A stretch of 40,643 nucleotides of DNA from Candidatus Dactylopiibacterium sp. (GTDB lineage Bacteria > Pseudomonadota > Gammaproteobacteria > Burkholderiales > Rhodocyclaceae), in the NCBI GenBank assembly GCA_031119555.1, contig JAVHXQ010000034.1, forward strand, positions 1 through 40,643. Direction: 5' to 3'. Positions 1 to 9,200 of this stretch are shown here, piece by piece; position 1 is the first letter of the stretch, and every line of letters begins with the position of its first letter. The notes beneath the pieces were generated by a model that saw only the letters and a list, made by a program, of their open reading frames with translations, was not told the DNA's origin and searched no databases. A program made the position numbers and the translations under genes.

Positions 1-110
1 CCCGCCCCCCTCTGCGCGCCGGGGCGCGGCGCCGGCTGGCGCCTCCGCTTCCGCGCCACCCCGGCGGGGCCGCGAACGGATGCCGCGCCGCCCCGGGGCC
101 GGCAGGTGTT

Positions 111-2471
111 TCAGGCGGCCGGCCGGCGCTCCGTGCCGCGCAGCAGCCGCAGACCGTTGCCCACCACCAGCAGGCTCGCGCCCACGTCCGCGAACACCGC
201 CATCCACATGGTGCCCAGGCCCGCGAAGGTCAGCGCCAGGAAGACGGCCTTGATGCCGAGCGCGAACGCGATGTTCTGCACGAGAAGCGCGTGCGTGCGG
301 CGCGACAGGCGCACGAAGCGCGCAAGCTTGCGCAGATCGTCGTCCATGAGCGCCACGTCGGCCGTTTCGATGGCCGTGCCGGTGCCCGCCGCGCCCATCG
401 CGAAGCCGATGTCGGCGCGCGCCAGGGCCGGAGCGTCGTTGATGCCGTCGCCTGCCATGCCCACGCGCGCGCCGTCGCCCTGCAGGGACGCGATCGCGGC
501 GAGCTTGTCTTCGGGCAGCAGATTGCCGCGCGCTTCGTCGATGCCGGCCGCATCCGCCATCGCCCGCGCGGTGTGGGCGTTGTCGCCCGTGAGCACGAGG
601 GTGCGCACGCCCAGCGCATGCAGCTCGGCGATGGCCTCGCGACTTTCGTCGCGCAACTGGTCGGCCACCGCGAACAGCGCGAGCGGGCCGGTGTCGTCCA
701 GCAGCACGATCACGCTTTTGCCCTGCACCTCCAGCCCCTCGAACTCAGCTTCGAGCGCGGGCGAGCACAGGCCGGCCTCGTGCACGAGGCGGTGGTTGCC
801 GAGCCGGCAGGCACGCCCTTCGATGCGCCCCTGCGTGCCGCGCCCCGGCAGCGCGGTGAAATCTTCCACCTCCAGCAGGGCCACGCCCTCGCGCGCCGCG
901 GCGGCCGCCAGCGCGAGCGAGACGGGGTGATCGGAACGCGCCGCGAGACTCGCGGCCAGGCTGCGCAGACGCGCCGGCGCCGGATCGGCGCGCAGGGGGC
1001 GCCAGTCGGTCTGCTCGGGACGCCCGCGCGTGAGGGTGCCGGTCTTGTCGAGCGCGATCCAGGCGAGCCGCCGCCCTTCCTCCAGGAAGGCGCCGCCCTT
1101 GATGAGGATGCCCTGGCGCGCCGCGGCGGCCAGCCCGCTCACCAGCGTCACCGGCGTGGAGATCACCAGCGCGCACGGGCAGGCGATCACGAGCAGCACG
1201 AGCGCGCGATAGATCCAGTCGAACCACGCGCCGCCCGCCAGCAGGGGGGGCAGCACCGCCACCGCCACGGCCGCCGCGAACACGGCCGGCGTATAGACCC
1301 GCGCGAACCGGTCCACGAAGCGCTGGGTGGGCGCGCGCGCGCCCTGCGCGGCTTCCACGGCATGGATGATGCGCGCCAGCGTGGTCTCGCCGGCCGCCGC
1401 GGTGACGCGGAACTCGAAGGAGCCCGTGAGATTGACCGTGCCCGCGAACACCGCGTCGCCGACCGTCTTGTCCACGGGCAGACTCTCGCCCGTGATCGGC
1501 GCCTGATTCACCGCCGACTCGCCGGCGAGCACCTCGCCATCGAGCGCGACGCGCTCACCGGGCTGCACCCGCACGACCGCGCCGACGCTCACCTCGCGCG
1601 CCGCCACGCGCTGCCAGCTGCCATCGGCCGCGCGCAACGTGGCCTGCTCCGGGGCCAGGCTCACCAGCTCGCGGATCGCGTTGCGCGCCCGGTCCAGCGA
1701 GCGCGCCTCGACGAGCTCGGCAAGCGTGAAGAGCACCATCACCATCGCCGCTTCGGGCCACTGCCCGATCAGCAGGGCTCCCGTGACCGCGATACTCATG
1801 AGCGCATTGATGTTGAGATTGCCGTGGCGCAGCGCCACCCAGCCCTTGCGGTAAGTGCCCGTGCCACACAGCAGCACCGCCGCGATCGCCAGCAGCGCCG
1901 CCACCCAGCCGGGCGCGCCCGCCCAATGCGCGCCCTCCGCGCCCAGCGCCGCCACGCCGGCCACCGCCAGCGGCCAGCCGCCCCAGCCCGGCGCGGGCGG
2001 CTCGGCGCGCGTGGCCTCTCCCGTTTCGGGAGTGAAACCCAGCTTGCGGATCGCGCTGAGGATGTCGGGCAGCGCTGCGGGCGCGTGCGTCACGGTCAGC
2101 ACGCGCTGCATGAGGTTGAACTCGAGCGCGCGCACGCTCGCCATGCCGCCCAGCGCGGTCCGCAGCAGGCCCTCCTCGGTCGGGCAGTCCATCTGCAGGA
2201 TGCGGATCGGCGTGCGCTGGCCGGCGTCGGTCTGCTCGGCGCCCGCCAGCGGCACCTCGCTCGCGGCCGGCGCATCGCCGCAACACGAACCGCAGCACGC
2301 CTCCACGACGGGCCGTGGCGCGCAGCAGGCCTCCGGAGCGGCGGCGGTCGCGTCCGCGTGATGCGGTTCGTGAGCGTGGTCGTGGTCATGGTCGTGGGCG
2401 TGCGCGGCGGCCCCGGGAGGCAGCACCGAGGCGGGCGTGACAACCAGGCGGAAGACGGACGGGCGGGTCAT
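111..2471 (-). CDS. cadA: Heavy-metal-translocating P1B-type ATPase (Zn/Cd/Pb exporter)
   Basis: Inner-membrane pump expected to expel Zn2+, Cd2+ or Pb2+ from the cytoplasm using ATP. The 786-residue protein has a His-rich start (HAHDHDHDHAHEPHH), a Cys-pair-rich stretch (EACC, EACCGSCC), and a heavy-metal-associated-like domain with MDCPTEE instead of the usual CxxC. It also has the TGES actuator motif, the membrane metal site CPC (Cys431-Pro-Cys433), the phosphorylated Asp475 in DKTGTLT, the SDHP motif that marks P1B pumps, and GDGINDAPAL. The CPC plus SDHP combination fits the Zn/Cd/Pb subgroup. I chose the ATG at 2471; an upstream in-frame codon at 2510 would place the promoter inside the gene. 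It is divergent from a CadR/PbrR-like regulator at 2553 and has a MerR-type promoter directly upstream. The choice between the names cadA, zntA and pbrA cannot be made from sequence alone. Confidence 0.95.
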   Translation of the reverse strand: MTRPSVFRLVVTPASVLPPGAAAHAHDHDHDHAHEPHHADATAAAPEACCAPRPVVEACCGSCCGDAPAASEVPLAGAEQTDAGQRTPIRILQMDCPTEEGLLRTALGGMASVRALEFNLMQRVLTVTHAPAALPDILSAIRKLGFTPETGEATRAEPPAPGWGGWPLAVAGVAALGAEGAHWAGAPGWVAALLAIAAVLLCGTGTYRKGWVALRHGNLNINALMSIAVTGALLIGQWPEAAMVMVLFTLAELVEARSLDRARNAIRELVSLAPEQATLRAADGSWQRVAAREVSVGAVVRVQPGERVALDGEVLAGESAVNQAPITGESLPVDKTVGDAVFAGTVNLTGSFEFRVTAAAGETTLARIIHAVEAAQGARAPTQRFVDRFARVYTPAVFAAAVAVAVLPPLLAGGAWFDWIYRALVLLVIACPCALVISTPVTLVSGLAAAARQGILIKGGAFLEEGRRLAWIALDKTGTLTRGRPEQTDWRPLRADPAPARLRSLAASLAARSDHPVSLALAAAAAREGVALLEVEDFTALPGRGTQGRIEGRACRLGNHRLVHEAGLCSPALEAEFEGLEVQGKSVIVLLDDTGPLALFAVADQLRDESREAIAELHALGVRTLVLTGDNAHTARAMADAAGIDEARGNLLPEDKLAAIASLQGDGARVGMAGDGINDAPALARADIGFAMGAAGTGTAIETADVALMDDDLRKLARFVRLSRRTHALLVQNIAFALGIKAVFLALTFAGLGTMWMAVFADVGASLLVVGNGLRLLRGTERRPAA

Positions 2472-2501
2472 GGCAACTCCGTTGAAGCGATCGTTTTCCG
2501 T

Positions 2502-2532
2502 ATTCCACAACCTGAAGCTACTATAGAGTCAA
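2502..2532 (-). promoter_or_regulatory. MerR-type metal-inducible promoter of the ATPase gene
   Basis: Read on the minus strand, a perfect-looking -35 box TTGACT (2527-2532) is followed by a 19-bp spacer and a -10-like TGGAAT (2502-2507). The spacer starts CTATAGTAGCTTCAGG. Spacers of 19-20 bp, too long for normal RNA polymerase contact, are the hallmark of promoters that MerR-family activators untwist when metal is bound. The sequence closely resembles known pbrA/cadA promoters. It sits 31 bp upstream of the ATPase start and 20 bp upstream of the regulator start, so the regulator bound here could also control its own gene. Confidence 0.85.
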
Positions 2533-2552
2533 GCCTTCAGGAGGAGCTGGCC

Positions 2553-2981
2553 GTGAAGATAGGAGAACTCGCCGCCGTGGCGCGCTGCACGGTCGAAACC
2601 GTGCGTTACTACGAAAAGGAAGGCCTGCTGCCGGCCGCCACGCGCAGCGGCGGAAACTTCCGCCAGTACGGCGCCGAGCACGTCGAGCGCCTGCGCTTCA
2701 TCCGCAACTGCCGCGCGCTGGACATGAGCCACGGCGAGATCCGCCGCCTGCTCGAACTGGCCGACCACCCGCAGGACGACTGCGGCGCGGTCAACGAAGT
2801 CTTCGACCAGCACATCGCGCACGTCGCCGAGCGCATCCGCGAACTCGAACAGCTGCGCGCCGCACTCACCCACCTGCGCCAGCGCTGCTGCGACACGCAG
2901 GCGGTCGATGCGTGCGGCATCCTGCACGGCATCGCCGAAATGGAAAACGCCACGCTACCCGAACGTCATACCCATCTCTGA
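2553..2981 (+). CDS. cadR: MerR-family Cd/Pb/Zn-responsive transcriptional regulator
   Basis: Dimeric DNA-binding activator that should switch on the divergent ATPase gene when Cd, Pb or Zn rises. The 142-residue protein begins with the MerR winged-helix domain (MKIGELA, then TVETVRYYEKEGLLP at about 14-28), followed by a long dimerisation helix. Metal-binding cysteines lie at Cys77, Cys112/Cys113 and Cys121, matching the Cys77/112/119 pattern of the CadR/PbrR subgroup, and a His-containing tail (ERHTHL) ends the protein as in CadR. The start is a GTG at 2553, chosen because it gives the exact MerR N-terminus and has a strong AGGAGG (2539-2544) 8 nt upstream. An open frame continues far upstream but is antisense to the ATPase gene. 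Whether Cd, Pb or Zn is preferred is not decided by the sequence. Confidence 0.92.
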   Translation: MKIGELAAVARCTVETVRYYEKEGLLPAATRSGGNFRQYGAEHVERLRFIRNCRALDMSHGEIRRLLELADHPQDDCGAVNEVFDQHIAHVAERIRELEQLRAALTHLRQRCCDTQAVDACGILHGIAEMENATLPERHTHL

Positions 2982-3186
2982 TGGTCGCGGGCCGCCGATC
3001 CAGCTTCGGACCGGGGGCAGCCGCGCGGGCCCTGCCGACCCACACTGCGTGGCGTTCGACAAACCGCCCGCTCGCCCCGACCCGCAGCCGGCTGGCGGCG
3101 CGGGCGGATGTGGCAGGGTCGCGACCACACTGCCGCAGCAGACCGCAGACGACGCTCCAGCAATGTCCCTGAGGGCGCAATGACGC

Positions 3187-3192
3187 TAAAAT
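3187..3192 (+). promoter_or_regulatory. Possible -10 element upstream of the polyketide synthase gene
   Basis: The hexamer TAAAAT, preceded by GC as in many betaproteobacterial promoters, lies 51 bp before the GTG of the synthase. No convincing -35 hexamer is found 16-18 bp further upstream, so this is only a candidate. The rest of the 262-bp gap after the metal regulator gene shows no other recognisable element and no clear terminator. Confidence 0.3.
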
Positions 3193-3243
3193 CCCGGGTT
3201 ATTTTGCCTGACCCAGGCCGTTCTCCACCCGTCGGGATCCTCC

Positions 3244-6200
3244 GTGCCCTCAGCTGCCCACACACCACGACGAGTCGCAATCGTCGGCAACGCATTCCGT
3301 TTCCCTTCGACCACACGCACCCGGTTCTGGCCTGACCTCCTGGCCGCCAGGAATCTCGTCACCGAAGTCCCGGCGGATCGCTGGGCCACGGACGCCTTCC
3401 TCCACCCCGACCGGGCGCACGCCGGCACCTCCTGCACCTTCGCCGCCGGCACGCTGGGCAACGTGAGCGGTTTCGATGCCGCGTTCTTCGGCATCTCGCC
3501 CCGCGAGGCGACACACATGGATCCGCAGCAGCGCATGCTGCTCGAAATGAGCTGGGAAGCCCTCGAGGACGCAGGCATTCCGCCCTCTAGCCTGCGCGGC
3601 AGCAACTGCGGCGTGTATCTTGGGCTCGTCTGCGCCGATCACGCCTTCCGCTTCGGCGAGGATCTCGCGGTGATCGACGCCAGCAGCGCGACCGGCAACA
3701 CGGCCAGCGTCGCCGCCAACCGCCTTTCCTATTTCTATGACTGGCACGGCCCGAGCATGGCCGTCGATACGGCCTGTTCATCTTCGCTGGTCGCATTCCA
3801 CCAGGCCTGCCAGGCGATCCGCTCGGGCGAAATCTCCTGCGCCATCGCGGGTGGCATCAATCTGCACCTGCACCCTTACGGCTTTCTCGTGTTCTCGAAG
3901 GCCTCGATGCTCTCGCAGCGCGGCCTGTGCAATGCCTTCGACGCCGACGGCGACGGGTACGTCCGCTCCGAGGGCGGCGGCGTGTTCTTCCTCAAGGATT
4001 ACGAACAGGCGCTCGCCGACGGCAACCGCATCCTCGCCGTCGTTGCCGGAACTGCCGTCAACACCGACGGGCGCAAAGCCGGCCTCACCGTGCCCAACGC
4101 CGACGCCCAGGCAGCACTGCTGCGCGAGACCTACCGCCGCGCCGGCATCGCTCCCGAAGACATCGACTACATCGAGGCCCACGGCACGGGCACGGCCATC
4201 GGCGACCCGCTCGAAACCGCCGCGCTCGGCGAAGCGCTCGGCAAACTCCGTCCCGCCGGCAAGCCGCTGCCCATCGGCTCGGTGAAGAGCAATCTGGGCC
4301 ATCTCGAAACGGCCTCCGGCGTCGCGGGTCTGGTCAAGGCCATGATGGTGCTGCAACATCGCGTGCTGCCGGCCACCGCGGGAATCCGCAACCTGAACCC
4401 GAAGATCCGCACCGGGGAATGGAATCTCGACATCGTCCGCGAGAATCGTCCGCTCAAGGCGCAGGGACGGCTCGTCGTGGGCATCAACTCCTTCGGCTTC
4501 GGCGGCGCGAATGCCCACGTCATTCTCGAAAGCCCGCCCGAAACCCCCGTTCCGCCAGCGGCCCGCGAGGATTCCGCCAAGGCCTTGCCGCTGCTGGTCT
4601 CCGCCGCCTCCGAAGCCGCAGTCCGCGCGTGGGCCGGCAGCTTGGCAGACACCCTGCGTGCCAGCCCGGAAACGCCCCTGTACGACATCGCGCACCGCTG
4701 CCTGTTCGGCCGCGAACAACTCGGCGTGGGCGCGGCGCTTTTCGCCAGCCACCGCGATGAAGCGCTCGCCGGGCTGGACGCGCTGGCCGCCGGCGGCGCG
4801 GAGACCAACTGCGAAACACGCCTCGCCGAGACCGGCGGCCCGGCCTTCATCTACTCCGGCAACGGGTCGCAGTGGTTCGGCATGGGCCGGGAACTTCTCG
4901 CCGAGCCGGAATTTCTCGCCGCGGTGCAGGAAGTCGACCAGCTCTTCGAGCCACTTGCCGGCTTCCGCCTCGAAGACGAGCTGCGCAGCGAAACCGACCG
5001 CCTGGCGCTCACCGAAGTCGCGCAGCCGCTGCTGTTCGTCGTTCAGGTCGGCATCACCTGCCTGCTGCGCGCGAGCGGTCTCGAACCGCGCTGCGTCGCG
5101 GGGCACAGCGTGGGTGAAGTCACGGCCGCCTGGGCCGCTGGTGCCCTGACGCTCGCCGAGGCAGTGCGGGTCCTGCATCGGCGCAGTCAGCTGCAGGGCC
5201 GTACCGCGGGCAGCGGCCAGATGAGCGCGGCCAACATCGGAGCCGCGCAAGCCGAAACCCTGCTGCACGATACCGGCATTCGCGACGTCTGCATCAGCGG
5301 CATCAACAGCCCCCGCAGCATCACCCTGGCCGGACCGGCCGATGCGCTGGGCGCCTTCGAACAGGCGCTGGCCCGGAACGGGGTCGCCTGCAAGCGGCTC
5401 GCGCTCGACTATGCATTCCACAGCCCGGCCATGGAACCGCTGCGCGAGGCCGTGCTTGCGAGCCTGGCCGGCAGCCGGGGCCGCCAGGGCGATCTGCCCT
5501 TCTTCTCCACGGTGCACGGGCGGGAACTGCCGGGGGAGAATCTTGATGCCGAGTACTGGTGGCTCAACATCCGTCAGCCGGTCAGGTTCGAAGCCGCCAT
5601 CCAGGACATGCTCGCCCAGGGCGTGCGGATCTTCGTCGAGATCGGGCCGCATCCCATCCTCAGGCAGTACATCAGCGCCACCGCGGAGGCGCAGCAGATC
5701 GAATCCCGTCACGTGGCGACCGGTAGCCGCGGCAAGAACATGGCCCGCGGCATCCGCGCCGCCGTGGGTCGAGTCGCACTGGCCGGTGGCCGGATCAACT
5801 GGGAGCCCCTGTTCCCGCACCCGCCCCGGCCCGTCCACCTGCCTTCCTACGCCTGGCAGCACGAAGACTTCTGGCTCACCCCGAGCAGCGAGAATCACGG
5901 CATCCTCGGCGCCCGCTGGCAGCATCCGCTGCTCGGCGCGCCCCTCGCCCAGCACGAAGGCTGCTGGGAGCAGGTTCTCGATACCCGGCGCTTCCCGTGG
6001 CTGGCGGATCACCAGGTCGGCTCCGCCATCGTCTTTCCGGGGGCCGGCTACGTCGAACTGGCGCTCGCGGCCTCCGGCGAGGCCGGCACGGAAATCGAGG
6101 CGCTCGAGATCCATGCCCCGCTGATACTGGCCGGCAAGCATTCGCATGTGGTGCGCACGCGCATCCGCGAGGACGACGGCCGCTTCACGATCGAGTCACG

Positions 6201-9200
6201 CGAGCACGCCGGCGAGCCCGGGTGGACGCTGCATGCCGGCGGGCGCATCGTCCCGGCCCCCGGCGAGCGGCTGCTGGGGCCCTGCTGGCCCGGCGAACCG
6301 GAGCGCCCCTGTGATGCCGACCGCGCAAGCCACCTCGCCCTCAATCACCGCCTGGATCTCAATTACGGCCCAGCCTTCCAGGCCGTCGAACGCGCGTGGA
6401 TAGACGCGGACACCGCGCTGGCCCGTCTGCATGCCTCCCCCGGGATCGTCGCCAGCCATGCCGGCCTGCGCCTCCACCCCGGTCTGCTCGACAGCGCCTT
6501 CCAGCTCGTCGCGCAGCTGCTGCGGGGCGACACGGCCCAGGCGCGCGGCCTGGCCTTCGTCCCCACGCGCATCGAACGGCTCCAGTTCCGCCAGGGCGGC
6601 ATGCCCTGCCACGCGCTGGCGCGCCTGAAACGACGCTCGCCGCATTCATTGCTGGCCGAATTCGCGCTCTTCGACGAGACCGGAACCGCCGTCGCCGTGC
6701 TCAGCGACGTCCGCTTCCGCGCGGTCCGCCTCTCCCGCGACCCCGCGGAACAGATCCATCACCTGCGCGACCATGCTGTGCCCCGCCCGGGCTGCGCTGG
6801 TACCGCCGTCGCGACCGACTCGCTGCCAGAGCGGCTCGCGCACCGGTTCGCGCAAGGCCCGGCCGCCGACAGCCTGGCCCGCTACGCGGGCGAACTCGCG
6901 CCCCTGCTCGACGAGCTCTGCCTGCGTTTCACGCATGAAGCCTTCCTTGCCCAGGCCGGGCAGGCCGCGCCCAGCGCCACGCAGGCCCCGGACTCGCCGC
7001 GTCTGGCCCGCCTCGCCCACCGCCTGCGCGCGGCCGGCCTGCTCGACGACGAAGGGCGGGTCGTGCCCGCCACGGAAGACACGCCCTCTGCCCGCAGCGT
7101 CTGGCAGATGCTTCTGGCCGAGTACCCCGATCATTTCCTCCCCATTCACCTCACGGGGCTCGCGGGCACGGCACTGCTGCGCGGGCCGGCGGCCGAACCG
7201 GCGACCCCGCTGCCGGCCAGCGTCAGCCCTTCCAGCCTGATCCGCGAGATCCTCACGCCGACCGCCTGCGTGGAAATCGGACTGGCGCTGGCCGGATATC
7301 TGCGCGAACGACTCGACAGCCTTCCGCACGGTGCACGGCTTGCGATCCTGGAATACGCGCCGGGAGAGCCCCTGCACGCGGGAGCGATCGCGGGCGCACT
7401 CGATTTCTCGCGGGCCGACTTCCGCTTCGTGAGCACGCTGGACGACGCCGCCGAACCGATGCAAGACCTGCGCGAGCGTTTCCCGGCCATGCGCTTCGAC
7501 ACCCTCGCCGACGTCGCGACGGACACCCCTCGCGATGACATCGCCATCGTCACGGCCGCGCTCCCACCCGCGCAAGACATGGCACGCGCCCTGAGGGATG
7601 CGCGCAGCCGGCTCAAGCCGGGGGGAACGCTGCTGATCATCGGCCACACACCAGAAGCCTGGATCGACTTCTGTCTGGACGGCACTGCGGACAAGCGCTT
7701 CGCGGGCCACCGGCAGCTCGACGAGCGGGACTGGACGGCCGCCGCCCATGACGCCGGATTCGAAGAGACCCGCTGCCTGCCGCTCGCCGCCGACGTGCCG
7801 GCGGGGCCCTGGCTGCTTGCGGCGACGCAGCCGCGCACGCCGGCCACGCAACAGGCGCCAGCTTCTCCCGCCCGCCACTGGCTGCTGCTGAGCGAAGCCC
7901 ACGGCCCCTGCCACGAGATCGCCCGCCGCCTCGCCGAGCGCCTCGACCTCGCGGGCGACCACGGCGTCATCAGCGCGGCCAGTGACGAAGCACTGGATGC
8001 CCTGTTGCACGGGCAAGCCGTGCCACCCGCAGGCATCGTCCTGCTGAGCGGACTCGGCGGCGATGACGAAGGCATTGCGCGGCAGACGCGGCGCAGCCTG
8101 CTCGCCCGCGCCGCCGCCATGGCCTGCGAAGCGCGCGAACTGCGCATCCCGCTGTGGATCGTCAGCCACCAGGCTCGAACGGACCTGCTGCCCGCCAACG
8201 GCGGCCCGGTTGCCGCGACCGTTCCGGCCGACGCCATGCTGTGGGGCTTCGCCCGCACCCTGGCCAACGAATCGCTGGCCGCCACGATCCGGCTCGTCGA
8301 CCTCGCCCGGCTCGATGCCACGGACGCCGCGCAGTGGCTGCACGAAGAACTCCTGGCGGCAGACGATGAGCGGGAAATCCTGCGCGACGCGCAGGGCCAG
8401 CGCTTCGCCACGCGCCTGCAGCGCTGCCCGCCGGCACGCGCCGACGACGACGCCACGCCAGCCTGGCAACTCCGCTTCAGCATGCCCGGCCAGCTGCGCA
8501 ATCTGGTCTGGCAAGCCTGGAGCGCGCCACGAATCGCCGACGACGAACTTGAGATCGCCGTCGAAGCCAGCGGCCTCAACTTTCGCGACGTGATGTACGC
8601 GCTCGGCCTGCTCTCCGACGAAGCCCTCGAGAACGGCTTCGCCGGTCCGACGCTGGGGCTGGAGTTCGCCGGCCGGGTACTGCGCGCGGGTGCGAAGGCG
8701 GATTTCGCGCCGGGCGAACGCGTCTTCGGCTTCGCACCGGCCTGCCTGGCCAACCGCCTGGTCACGCGCGCCGCCTGCGTCGCGCGGGTGCCCGAGGGGT
8801 TCAGCGCCGCCGCCGCCGCCACCATCCCGACCACGTTCTTCACGGCCTACTACGCCCTGCATCACCTGGCGCACGTCCGGCCCGGCGAGAAGGTGCTGAT
8901 CCACGGCGCGGCGGGCGGCGTGGGCATCGCCGCGATCCAGATCGCGCGCTGGCAGGGCGCCCGCATCTTTGCCAGCGCGGGCTCGGACGAGAAGCGCGAC
9001 TTCCTGCGCCTGATGGGCGTGGACCACATCCTCGACTCCCGCTCGCTGGAATTCGCCGAAGACATTCTCGCGCTCACCAGCGGCGAAGGCGTGGACGTGG
9101 TTCTCAACTCGCTCTCGGGCGAGGCCATCCAGCGCAACTTCCAGGTGCTGCGGCCCTTCGGGCGCTTCCTTGAACTCGGCAAACGGGATTTCTACGAAAA

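Noticed and set aside
291-2552. Long plus-strand open frame fused in front of the MerR regulator
   Set aside because: It is antisense to the ATPase gene and Arg/His-rich as expected of a high-GC shadow frame; the MerR N-terminus and AGGAGG place the real start at 2553.
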